64,000 bases of DNA from Puffinus mauretanicus (taxonomy: Eukaryota; Chordata; Aves; Procellariiformes; Procellariidae): positions 372,001-436,000 of the forward strand of contig JAJKFH010003599.1 in the NCBI GenBank assembly GCA_023333565.1, in the 5' to 3' direction. The position numbers and the translations under genes are program-made. Below are positions 55,501 through 63,842 of the stretch, one piece after another. The notes under the pieces are model-generated. The model was not told the origin of the DNA, made no database searches, and was given only the letters and a program-made list of their open reading frames with translations. Every line of letters starts with the position of its first letter. Position 1 is the first letter of the stretch.

Positions 55501-58500
55501 CACTTTAGATTTTTTTATTTTCACTTAAAGAAAAAAAAACACACCACAACAAAAACCGGGCAATGTAATAATTTTAGTTTAAATTTGTGAAGCTATTTAT
55601 AGTAATTTGTTACATTTCAACTGTAGTGCTTTTTCCCAAACAGATTTTATTGAGCATCATAATTACACTGGTTCCTTTCAGTGTCTAGGTAGGGAAAGCT
55701 TCTTGCTGGTATGAAAATACATTAGCACATTATAGCCCTTAAATATTTTTGTAGCAAAATATTCTGGCTCAATACCAAGCTCTTTTTTTCCAAGACGAAT
55801 GTGAATTATGAGGTTCACAGAAAGCTGAAAATTGACATTAAAGCATCTGAGTTACCCATAATGTTCAGGGAAATACTTTATTTATAAAGCACATTGAGGG
55901 GGGAAGAAAGAGTCTCTTCCTTATCCACAGAACATAAGGGACAAACTGGACAACCTGGGCTCTTGCCCCTCAGAGCAGGTACAGGATCTGTGTAGCAAGG
56001 TCCCACTTTGAAGTCCGGCAGAACTGAATGCTTGCGGTTGGCGTGATTTGTCCTTCAACAGAGGGAGCAACAGAACAGGATTTCTGTTGTAGGTTTGATT
56101 TTTTTACACTAGGTTGTTAATTTTCTGCCAGCTCTGTGCCTTGAGTGAGTTTGCCCAGGATCAGGTGAGCAAAACTGGCAGAGGCCAGGAAGGAAAAGGG
56201 AGGGGGCTGGGGCAAAACCTGTTTACAACCACTTAAACTGCTATAGAAGCACGCCCTGTGCGAGGCAAGGAAAGTACCTAGCAGTAGAGGACGGGTGTAC
56301 CTTCCCTCAGCTATGAAGAAGCAGGTGACTGTTGCAACCCACAGTCCCTTTTCTTTATCTCTTGCTATAATTGTTTCTGCACGTACAACCTGGTATGGAG
56401 TAGGGCTTTGGAACTTCCTCTTAGTGATGCTTTCCTTTCTGCTAAAATGTGTTTTCTGGGGAAATAGGTTTGCAAACCTCTCAGTAAATTAAAGGTTTTA
56501 CAAATTTAGTGTTTGTGTTTCTCCGTAGGTATTTTTTATAGTCTTTTCTTGTGCTACAGACTCACTGAAAATACCAGGGAAATAATCTTTTGAATGTTGC
56601 ATGGAAAAAATCTATTCTCAGTATACTAGGAGGAGTTTCTGGTTGTTTGCGACTGTATTTGGGGAGTTCAGACTACAGGCAAGCACTGTGCATAGTTTTC
56701 CCAGTGGTAGCACAGTATTCCATTGGAAGCCTCTTTTAAATGCTGGGAGCCGGTCCTATGTGTGCAATAGAGTTTCAAAACTGAAATGTTTGCACCAGTC
56801 TTCCCCCACGTTAATTCCATACCTCTCTCACATGATGTGGTAAAACAGGCAGAATACAGGCATTCTTTGCCTCTTCCCCGTGCTACTTGGCATGTAAAGA
56901 CAGCACTGAAATCAATGCAAGACTTCAAGTGAGACCACATTAAGATCTGGCATATATTGAAAATGGTGCCTGATGAGAAATTTGTTTATGAAGAACATTT
57001 CAAAGCCAAATAGGAAATGTATGGAAAATTCTTGCAACAAAGTTTTTCTTTCAATGGCAAGGAAAATGAATTTTGACAGTGTTCTCTATGCAAGAAATAT
57101 TTTCTCCTTATATTTCTGTACCAAGAGGAGATTATTTACTAATGGATCATATAAGTTGAGAGGTAAAAGTATCTACATCACAATTCTTTGTGGACCCTAC
57201 AGATACACTGGCAGAATATTAATCCAAATCAAATTGCTCTATATAGAGTTCCTAGAAGAGATCCTATGTTAAACAGTAGCTTAATTCTGTACTTGCCTTA
57301 TAAATCACCTTACAAATACTGCTCTGAGCTATGCAGTTCATCTTGCACACTGTAAATTTTCCTGAACTTCTATAGCAACCAAGACCACTGTGTGAGGGGT
57401 CTCAGTTATACCACAAAAAGGGGAAGGGCGGGGGGGTGCAGGCATGCTTCCTGGAGGAAGACTGGGTTGAAGGATTGCTCTGGGCTCAGTGTCAGTATTG
57501 CTTGAGGTGAAGGCCAAAAATTTAATGAGTTTCTGCTTCCTGTGGCATATGAGAGAGGAATCCCTCCTGTATGGTCTTCGGTCATCTCTTGGGTTTGAGG
57601 TGCTATCTTTCTTCAAAGAACAAAAGGTTTAAGTAGATGTTGAAGGAAAGTCACCCTGGGGAGGGAGAATCTTAGCCTTTTTCTTCAACCATCTCTGCCT
57701 CGGTAGTATGTGCTCAAGAGTAACAGAGCAAGAAGAAACACATTGCATGAAGAATCTATATACAAATGCTCACCGGCTGAGTCTTGTCTTTTTTTTTTTC
57801 CCTTCTTTTTTTTTCCTTGTGGAAGCAATGGTAAGATCTGGAGTACCTTGTTAGTTGGGCTGCATTTATTAGTTTGGGGAGGCAGGGGGAGAAATCCCCA
57901 TAGGAATACAGAAACAAAATGCCATTTTATCTCTTCAGTAAGATCTTTGCTTTACTCATGCACAGATGGAAGTACAGTTCTTACAACCTCTCGGACTGGG
58001 CATTAGACTCGTAACACAGATAATAATGCAGACTAATAGTACAGGATGGACCCTAGTTGTTCCCTGAAGTTCTGCCTTTAATTATAATGGTGTTCCCAGG
58101 GCAACCACTGAATGAAGTCAGTAGCTAAGTTCACTGTTTTGTTAAGGAAAACTCACTATTTTCGCTTTCCCCTACCAACTGTGATTTTGCCTTAAGCTTT
58201 TTTTAAACTCTGCTTAAAATCCAAAAGGATGTTTTGCAGTCCTTTTCCAGCAAGTACTATATTTGTGATGAAATGTTGTGGGCTTGCCATTTGAGCCTGT
58301 GTCTGTCTGTATGTGTGTGTGCATCTGTAATAGTCATTCAACCAGGCAACTTGGCTTGCAAGCAAGGCACTGTGAGAGGGGAAGCAAAATAGAGGTTTCG
58401 CTTGGCAAACTCTGCTTTTCTTTCAGTGTAGGATTTTTTTTTTTTTTTTTTTTTGAAAAAGAAATGACTAGCCCGCCAAATCCATACACCAGGAAAAATC

Positions 58501-61500
58501 TAGAGCAGTGTTTCCTCACCTTTCTGTTACTGGCTCTCACCCCACCTTGTGTGAAGCTATCACCAACTCTGCAATTTCTCTGGAGCCAAAACGGGTTAGG
58601 CAAAGCTTTGACTTAGTTACACAAAAATGGCTTTTTAAGTTACAAATGAAAACAAATAAATCAAAGGGCCTCATATGTGGCCCCCCAACCCTATAATTCA
58701 GACCCGTCACCCCTTCAGTCAGTATCATGTCTCAGATCATTTATGATCTGATAAAAATCTTGTTTGATCAGATTTGAGAAAGTTACCCTTATCCTTCTAC
58801 CCTCCTATGCGCACTTACTGTTTAGGTAAATCTGTCCCCACCTACACAAGTCCTTCCCTGAAGATGCATTCCTACCTGGCCCATAGCAAGCTACCCTCAC
58901 AGCAGTCTGTGCTTCCCCTTTCAAGATGCACATACTGCCATGTGAAGTACTCGTTCAGCTTCTTGTACCTCCTCTGTCATTCTTTCAGCAGTACAAGGTA
59001 AAAAAAAAGTATCCATTTGTCTAGTGATTAGTGTGGTTTTGCTTTTCCTTTTAGCCTGTAATTACAGTAAAAACGTGAATGTTCTGCAGTGCCTATTTTA
59101 GAATAATTCTTTCTTCTCCCTTGCTTGTAAAATTGGTTTAGATTTTATTGAAGAACTGAAATCTTGAATTTAATGAGTGCAATTAGTCACATTTTCTTTC
59201 CTTGGTAAGCCTTTGAAATGGGCCAGGCGTTCTGAGATGAACTTTTGTCAAATGTTCTTTCTATCCCAGATTTGGATTTGCAGCTTACTCCTAGTGGAGA
59301 AGTCACAAAACAGATTGGAGAGGCCCTGCCTGTGTCATGCACGATTTCTTCTAGTAGAAATGCAACTGTGTTTTGGATAAAGGTCAGTAATTCATCTATT
59401 TCATGCTTCGTCTGAGCGTTCACCTCTTCATATTACTGCTACTTCAGTGTTTTGGAAGGAAGTCGTTTATTCATTCATTGGGCTTTTTAAAGAATATTGT
59501 TAAAATGAGTCTTACACATATTGCTAAAATGAGAGCTACTGACCCAAGTTGATGACTGAAAATCAGTTACTGTAATTATCGGCTCAGTTTTCAAATGGAG
59601 AGGAGTAATGTCTACTGCAAAACAAATGTAACTTTTTTGAAGTGGTCTATACAAGTCTCTTTGAGAATCAGATCCCTCTAAGAAGGAAAGCCCATTTGGA
59701 AGAGTTTGGATTCATTAATCATTTTCTCAGAGGCAAGTTTGGTCTTGGTTCCAGTAAACATAATAAAAGGGCAAGGCAGGTTGAGAGACTGAATGTTAGC
59801 AGCTGGTGTTCAGTGGCTGGTGAAAAAGGTAGCTGTCAGAGATGGTGGGTTTAAATTAAACCTATACTGCTGGAAACTAAAAATAATGATACCTGATGGT
59901 TGTTTAGTAGCATATGTTGATCTCCTGGTTCCTAAAGGAGAGTTGTCTGTGTCTCAAACAGTTTGTACCACTTGTGTTTTTGTCTATCCCACTAGGAAAG
60001 CTCATAACTAACAATTGATCACATCTATTACCTTGATTTGAAAGCAAAGTTGTTCAAGAAGAAGGGAGGTGGCTTTTATAAACCTCCAGCAGTTTCTACT
60101 TTTCATGCTGTTATGTTGCTGTCAGCTATTCAAATGTAGTTATTAATGGGGGAACACTTCAAGAATGAGGCTCTAACCTACCAAAGCATGTGAAAAATTC
60201 TCTTGATAGTAGTCACATTTGTAATTTAGAGGTTAATGTATTCTGAGTTAGAATTCAGAGATTAACTCCTTCCTTTATCAGGACAATACCAGAATGCAAA
60301 CAAGTCCATCATTTTCAAGTCTTCAGTATCAAGACGCTGGAAACTACATCTGCGAAACTACTCTGCAGGAGGTAGAAGGGTTAAAGAAAAGAAAGACACT
60401 TAAACTTATTGTGGAAGGTAAGGGAGCAGATAGCTATGATTATTAATTGTCCTTTTCAAACAAAATGGTTAACTGTAATATTGTTCTTGTAGGAAAACCT
60501 CAAATCAGAATGACAAAGAAAACCAACACAAATAAAATGTCTAAAACAATTGTCTGCCATGTGGAAGGTTTCCCCAAACCAGCAGTGCAATGGACAGTTA
60601 CTGGTAGTGGAAGCATCATAAATAAAGCAAGTATCTTTCTTATTACTTTATGCACCAAAAGATAGTGCATAGGAGATGCAATTTAAAATCAAGGAACATT
60701 TTCCAGGCAGTGAGATTGAAGAAACTAAGGCTATTTCATTTATCTAAGAGAAAGTTAAGTGGTAGCTGTAGCTACATGGTACCTTACATGGATGATTTCT
60801 GATGATAAAGGTCTTTTGAATAGAGCAGGTGAAGGCACAGAAGATCCACTGGCTACAAAGCTGGAAGGAAAAAGAAAAGGTTACGAATGAAATATGTATT
60901 TTTAAGTGAGGGTACTTAGTCATTTTATCTGGGTAGTGTGGTGATTTTGCCATTGCGTAAAGAATTTACAAATAATGATGGAACTATAGAACTTACTTTA
61001 GAAAGCAAATGGGTACTTGATGTAGGCATTAACTGGGTGAAATGTAATGAAATGTGGCAAGTACAGGTCAGAAAATACAGTCAATATAGTTCCTTATGGG
61101 CTTTGCAGTTTTTATCCTAATTTTTATAGTTGTTTTTGTATGGTTGTACTTGTTGTTTGTCACTGGAAACAGAACCATAATGCAGTCATCCTGGGGGAGA
61201 AGTAAGGAGTACCCATACGCAGCAGGAAGAATACCTGGAAAATAAACAAACTGAAGTATTTTCATATTGATTACCAAATCACATGCAAAGCATTGCCACA
61301 TTTTGCCTTAGCAGGGAAAATAAATGAGACATCTATACAAGCAGTCAGAGACTGGAAGTACAATGCACAGTGCTCCTGTAGATTTCATTACTCCATTAGG
61401 TTTTGCTTTAATCCTACAGAAGTTATGTATAGCTGTCAAAATTTGTCCATTTACTTGAAGTTATAGGGCAGGAATTGTCTTGAAGCTATATAAATGTTTG

Positions 61501-63842
61501 AAAATAATTTTCTCTGGACATTGTATTAATCTAAGAATGATGTACAGCAAATTTAAGGAACAACTTCACTCACTATTACAGTACAGATACTGCAGGTACT
61601 ACTAAATAGTTTGCAAAATAACGCTTACTGTGGAAACAACTTGGGATGCCAGAAAGTGGAAAACTTACAGTGAATATTTTCCTTATAAAGACATAAATGA
61701 AAAATGGCAAGATGGAAAGAAATGAGAACTTAGAAGTTTGGTTTTGGGTTTTCTTTAAGAATTTCGTCCCACCCCAAGTTGGGCAGGAGTGTTGATCTGC
61801 TCGAGGGTAGGAAGGTTCTGCAGAGGGACCTGGACAGACTGGATCCATGGGCTGAGGTCACCTGTATGAGGTTCAACAAGGCCAAGTGCCGGGTCCTGCA
61901 CTTCGGCCACAACAACCCCAGGCAACGCTACAGGCTTGGGGAAGAGTGGCTGGAAAGCTGCCCGGAGGAAAAGGACCTGGGGGTGCTGGTTGACAGCCGG
62001 CTGAACATGAGCCGGCAGTGTGCCAGGTGGCCAAGAAGGCCAATGGCATCCTGGCCTGTATCAGAATAGTGTGGCCAGCAGGAGCAGGGAGGTGATCGTG
62101 CCCCTGTACTCGGCCTGGTGAGGCCGCACCTCGAATACTGTGTTCAGTTTTGGGCCCCTCACTACAAGAAGGACATGGAGGTGCTGGAGCGTGTCCAGAG
62201 GAGGGCAACGAAGCTGGTGAAGGGCCTGGAGCACAAGTCTTATGAGGAGCGGCTGAGGGAACTGGGGTTGTTTAGTCTGGAGAAGAGGAGGCTGAGGGGA
62301 GACCTCATCGGGAGGTTGTAGCGAGGTGGGTGTTTCTCTTCTCCCAAGTAACAGCGATAGGACGAGAGGAAATGGCCTCAAGTTGCCAGGGGAGGTTTAG
62401 ATTGGACATTAGGAGAAATTTCTTTACTGAAAGAGTGGTCAGGCCTTGGAACAGGCTGCCCAGGGAAGTGGTGGAGTCACCATCCCTGGAAGTATTTAAA
62501 AGACGTGTAGATGAGGCCCTTAGGGACATGGTTTAGTGGGCATGGTGGTGTTGGGTTAACGATTGGACTCGATGATCTTAAAGGTCTTTTCCAACCTTAA
62601 TGATTCTATGATTGTTGAAAGAAACAAAAGCAAATACAGGATGTGGTGAAATTTCTCAAAAATGCCTCTTTATCAGTGCTCTTACACTTTGTACACTATA
62701 CAAAATGTAGATATAACTGGATATCTTGGCCAAAGTGTTTTCTTGCAAATATTCACATTACCATTTAATAAAATAACGCATTATTTCTATTGGAAAACTG
62801 AAATGTTAGTTGAAAGTTATTTCTCTCTGAATGTTTTCAGTGTGTAATACAGGTAACGCATGTATTGTTCTTTGCGTTTTTCAAGGATACTAATCTTCAT
62901 TTTTTACCTTTTCAGACAGAGGAGACCAAATATGTTAATGGAAAATTTTCCAGTAAAATTGTAATTGCTCCCGAGGAAAATGTGACTTTAACTTGCATTG
63001 CAGAAAATCAGCTAGAAAGGACTGTGACCTCCCTGAACGTCTCTGCTAGTGAGTGTCTTCTGAAGACCCTTTCCTTAAAGTTGTTGTTTCACATAAAGTA
63101 CCCACATTTCACACTCGTATGAAGAGTAGGTCTGCATAGTAATGTTGATACTAAGACATTTAACCTTTTTGTCTTAAGTCAAGCAATATTAAATCCAGTC
63201 TGGATCAGTAGTACGTAAAATTTATTGATAGCTTTCTGGATGAAGTCCCTTAGTCTTCCTGACTTTCTTGGCTAGCTATCTCATGTATGTAATATATTAT
63301 TTATTTTTCTAAAAAATATTACAAAATAATATTACAACATAATAGTACAAAAATATTGCAAAATAATACGTTATTTACAAAGATGAAAGTCTTTATTTAT
63401 TACTAAATTAACATAATCTTTCAGTCCCCAAATTCCAGTTTAGTATTTCTGGTATGACTTGATTCAGAACAGAAATCAGCCATACTGGGCTTTAATCAAA
63501 TGTCACTTTTCAATGATGAAAGGTGGTGAGAAGCTACAGTTTGTGGAAGGGTAGCACAGAAATAGTCAGTCAGAAATATTTCTGAGATTAATATTACAGG
63601 CTTTGAATAAGATTCTTCAACTTCAATATTATAGTTACAAAGGAAAGACTTCTGCTTAAAGATAAGATTAATTACCTTATTGTTTGGAAAACACTGAATT
63701 AAGTTTCAGTGTTTCTGTCACTGCTGTAAATAGGCAATTAAAGGTGATGTTCAGGTGTAACACATTTTGTCTTTAATTTAATTTTAACATTTTTTCGTTT
63801 CAGTAAGTATTCCAGAATACGATGAGCCAGAGGATAGAAATG
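37438..63842 (+). CDS. ALCAM: ALCAM / CD166 (BEN, SC1, DM-GRASP), exons 2-13, partial at both ends
   Basis: Cell-surface type I adhesion glycoprotein. The family binds itself homophilically and binds CD6 through the N-terminal V domain, acting in axon growth and fasciculation and in leukocyte contacts. Joining the twelve exons gives 490 codons without a stop, matching ALCAM from the first mature residues ([11 protein letters not shown]) to the membrane-proximal stalk ([12 protein letters not shown]). Five Ig domains are present, each with its Cys pair: PCRLEV/FVCMLV, GECVAR/FSCIVT, LKCSGN/YKCSLT, VSCTIS/YICETT and IVCHVE/LTCIAE. Sequons are NYT, NVT, NIT, NAT, NAT, NKT, NVT and NVS. Known family members are about 585 residues, so the signal peptide upstream and roughly 80 C-terminal residues (rest of stalk, transmembrane helix, short tail) downstream are missing. 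All introns are GT-AG except intron 11, which is GC-AG. No damage is seen, so this looks like an intact functional gene. Confidence 0.98.
37604..37705. repeat. Diverged tandem repeat near the exon 2 donor
   Basis: agactacaagactccaatc at 37604 is matched by agactgcaagattccaatc at 37671, both followed by a related ...atttctgcc. The offset is about 67 bp. It lies 66 nt downstream of the exon 2 splice donor. Confidence 0.75.
39696..39712. repeat. Poly-A tract, 17 nt
   Basis: Uninterrupted A-run in intron 2; no source element recognised upstream. Confidence 0.9.
40205..40424 (+). CDS. ALCAM: ALCAM exon 3: second half of D1
   Basis: 220 nt. Acceptor ttattatag|GAAATG, donor TTCA|gtaagt. It encodes [18 protein letters not shown] through [19 protein letters not shown] to [11 protein letters not shown] and VKVF. 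It supplies the second D1 Cys (FVC) and the NYT sequon. The exon ends in phase 1, with the final A completed to a Lys codon by exon 4. Confidence 0.98.
40425..44520 (+). other. ALCAM: ALCAM intron 3
   Basis: 4096 nt, GT-AG. It has a GC-richer patch at about 42640-42900 and a short imperfect CA/TG-rich stretch at about 43356-43400. No gene, RNA or classified transposon recognised. Confidence 0.93.
44521..44585 (+). CDS. ALCAM: ALCAM exon 4: D1-D2 linker
   Basis: 65 nt, a small exon. Acceptor gtgttttag|AACAAC, donor AAATG|gtaaga. It reads (K)[21 protein letters not shown] and ends on a codon boundary. It carries no Cys and forms the linker and first strand of D2. Exon size, phases and peptide all match the expected position between the VKVF of exon 3 and the LGEC of exon 5. 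Confidence 0.97.
44586..45017 (+). other. ALCAM: ALCAM intron 4
   Basis: 432 nt, GT-AG. Nothing else seen. Confidence 0.95.
45018..45105 (+). CDS. ALCAM: ALCAM exon 5: first half of D2
   Basis: 88 nt. Acceptor ctgttttgcag|CTTGGG, donor GAAG|gtacgt. It encodes [20 protein letters not shown] and then GRVLQPVEE. It contains the first D2 Cys, the core Trp (TWYKN) and an NVT sequon. It ends in phase 1; the trailing G joins TT of exon 6 to make Val. Confidence 0.97.
45106..45955 (+). other. ALCAM: ALCAM intron 5
   Basis: 850 nt, GT-AG. Nothing else seen. Confidence 0.95.
45956..46138 (+). CDS. ALCAM: ALCAM exon 6: second half of D2
   Basis: 183 nt. Acceptor ccttttcag|TTGTGG, donor CACT|gtaagt. 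It encodes [18 protein letters not shown], then [18 protein letters not shown] and [20 protein letters not shown]. It supplies the second D2 Cys (FSCIVTYY). The stretch KIVDKSTG has Asp-Lys-Ser where my memory of chicken BEN has Asn-Arg-Ser, so a D2 sequon may be absent in this species; this needs a direct alignment. It ends in phase 1 (T|AT = Tyr). Confidence 0.97.
46139..51054 (+). other. ALCAM: ALCAM intron 6
   Basis: 4916 nt, GT-AG. AT-rich; no transposon, RNA or additional exon recognised. Open frames in it are short and unrecognised. Confidence 0.93.
51055..51182 (+). CDS. ALCAM: ALCAM exon 7: first half of D3 (C2-type)
   Basis: 128 nt. Acceptor attttcacag|ATCCAAC, donor CCA|gtaagt. 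It encodes (Y)[19 protein letters not shown], then [18 protein letters not shown] to FYIP. It carries the first D3 Cys and the NIT sequon. The [13 protein letters not shown] motif is highly characteristic of ALCAM. It ends on a codon boundary. Confidence 0.98.
51183..52916 (+). other. ALCAM: ALCAM intron 7
   Basis: 1734 nt, GT-AG. Nothing else seen. Confidence 0.95.
52917..53046 (+). CDS. ALCAM: ALCAM exon 8: second half of D3
   Basis: 130 nt. Acceptor ttccatccacag|GGAGAA, donor CACT|gtaagt. It encodes [20 protein letters not shown], then [20 protein letters not shown] to TVH. It carries the NAT sequon and the second D3 Cys. It ends in phase 1, with T joined to AT of exon 9 to form Tyr. Confidence 0.98.
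54925..55440 (-). mobile_element. Solo LTR, antisense, related to the LTR at 14508-15022
   Basis: The LTR occupies 54930-55435 (506 bp) on the minus strand. It shares its whole length with the first copy, including the ends TGTCCTGGTTTCGGCTGGGA and TTAAACCACAACA. A perfect 5-bp duplication ACCTG flanks it (54925-54929, 55436-55440). A good TATA motif (tatataaata read on the minus strand) is kept near 55198-55210. The polyadenylation hexamer seen in the first copy is altered here. It has no internal viral genes. It lies in intron 8, opposite to ALCAM transcription. The ERVL-like assignment is inferred from the duplication length. Confidence 0.93.
55079..55105. repeat. (AAT)9 microsatellite inside the LTR
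   Basis: Nine perfect AAT units (ATT on the LTR strand). The corresponding place in the first LTR copy has only tatcattattg, so this is an expansion that happened inside this copy. Confidence 0.95.
58434..58454. repeat. Poly-T tract, 21 nt
   Basis: Uninterrupted T-run in intron 8; no source element recognised. Confidence 0.9.
59270..59382 (+). CDS. ALCAM: ALCAM exon 9: first half of D4 (C2-type)
   Basis: 113 nt. Acceptor tttctatcccag|ATTTGG, donor AAG|gtcagt. It encodes (Y)[19 protein letters not shown], then [18 protein letters not shown]. It contains the first D4 Cys, the NAT sequon and the core Trp. It ends on a codon boundary. It follows the largest intron between coding exons in this window (intron 8, 6.2 kb), which holds a solo LTR. 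Confidence 0.97.
59383..60281 (+). other. ALCAM: ALCAM intron 9
   Basis: 899 nt, GT-AG. Nothing else seen. Confidence 0.95.
60282..60417 (+). CDS. ALCAM: ALCAM exon 10: second half of D4
   Basis: 136 nt. Acceptor cctttatcag|GACAAT, donor GAAG|gtaagg. It encodes [20 protein letters not shown], then [20 protein letters not shown] and KLIVE. The DAGNYIC motif is the classic Ig F-strand with the second D4 Cys. It ends in phase 1. The intron that follows is only 75 nt. Confidence 0.97.
60418..60492 (+). other. ALCAM: ALCAM intron 10, 75 nt minimal intron
   Basis: GT-AG (gtaagg ... ttcttgtag). A branch-point-like gttaactgtaat lies about 25 nt before the acceptor. The length is a multiple of three, but reading through from exon 10 reaches TAA after nine complete codons, so retention would truncate the protein after D4. 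Confidence 0.95.
60493..60626 (+). CDS. ALCAM: ALCAM exon 11: first half of D5 (C2-type), followed by a GC donor
   Basis: 134 nt. Acceptor tgttcttgtag|GAAAAC; donor AAA|gcaagt, a GC-type 5' splice site. It encodes (G)[19 protein letters not shown], then [20 protein letters not shown] and SIINK. It carries the first D5 Cys and the core Trp. The end is fixed by protein homology: INK must be followed by TEET of exon 12 in phase 0. No in-frame GT site exists there, so the GC donor is required. Confidence 0.95.
60627..62915 (+). other. ALCAM: ALCAM intron 11, GC-AG, carrying a CR1 insertion
   Basis: 2289 nt. It starts gcaagt and ends ttttcag. A GT dinucleotide in gtatct lies 4 nt into the intron. 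A CR1 fragment of about 830 bp occupies 61782-62613. Confidence 0.93.
61782..62613 (+). mobile_element. CR1 LINE fragment: reverse-transcriptase C-terminus and 3' end
   Basis: 5'-truncated CR1 in ALCAM sense orientation. One frame reads [20 protein letters not shown] and [20 protein letters not shown]. It then shifts near 62025 and continues in another frame as [20 protein letters not shown] and [21 protein letters not shown] third frame gives [20 protein letters not shown]. These are the standard C-terminal CR1 ORF2 motifs. The 3' end is ccaaccttaatgattctatg, as in the copy at 10812. It is broken by frameshifts and inactive. The 5' boundary is approximate. Confidence 0.95.
62916..63048 (+). 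CDS. ALCAM: ALCAM exon 12: second half of D5
   Basis: 133 nt. Acceptor accttttcag|ACAGAG, donor GCTA|gtgagt. It encodes [20 protein letters not shown], then [20 protein letters not shown] and NVSA. It contains the second D5 Cys and the NVT and NVS sequons. It ends in phase 1, and the final A joins TA of exon 13 to make Ile. Confidence 0.97.
63049..63803 (+). other. ALCAM: ALCAM intron 12
   Basis: 755 nt, GT-AG. It includes a very AT-rich stretch at about 63290-63375 with repeated tattacaaaataa-like words. The acceptor abuts the small exon 13. Confidence 0.93.
63804..63842 (+). CDS. ALCAM: ALCAM exon 13: 39-nt stalk exon, probable cassette exon
   Basis: 39 nt, exactly 13 codons' worth. Acceptor tttcgtttcag|TAAGTA, donor AAATG|gtatgt. 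It encodes [13 protein letters not shown], the acidic Pro-containing stalk just after D5. It enters and leaves in phase 1, so skipping keeps the reading frame. It corresponds in position to the 13 residues missing from human ALCAM isoform 2, as I recall that annotation. The first exonic bases plus the acceptor G form GTAAGTAT, a 5' splice-site-like sequence. Confidence 0.93.

Larger units (their letters stand above)
53047..59269 (+). other. ALCAM: ALCAM intron 8, with an antisense solo LTR
   Basis: 6223 nt, GT-AG. It contains the minus-strand solo LTR at 54930-55435 with its AAT microsatellite, a T-rich tract near 57787-57815 and a 21-nt T-run at 58434-58454. The rest is unremarkable non-coding sequence. 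Confidence 0.93.

Noticed and set aside
61779..62536. Open frames that look like a reverse-transcriptase gene
   Set aside because: They are pieces of one frameshifted CR1 LINE, not a host gene.
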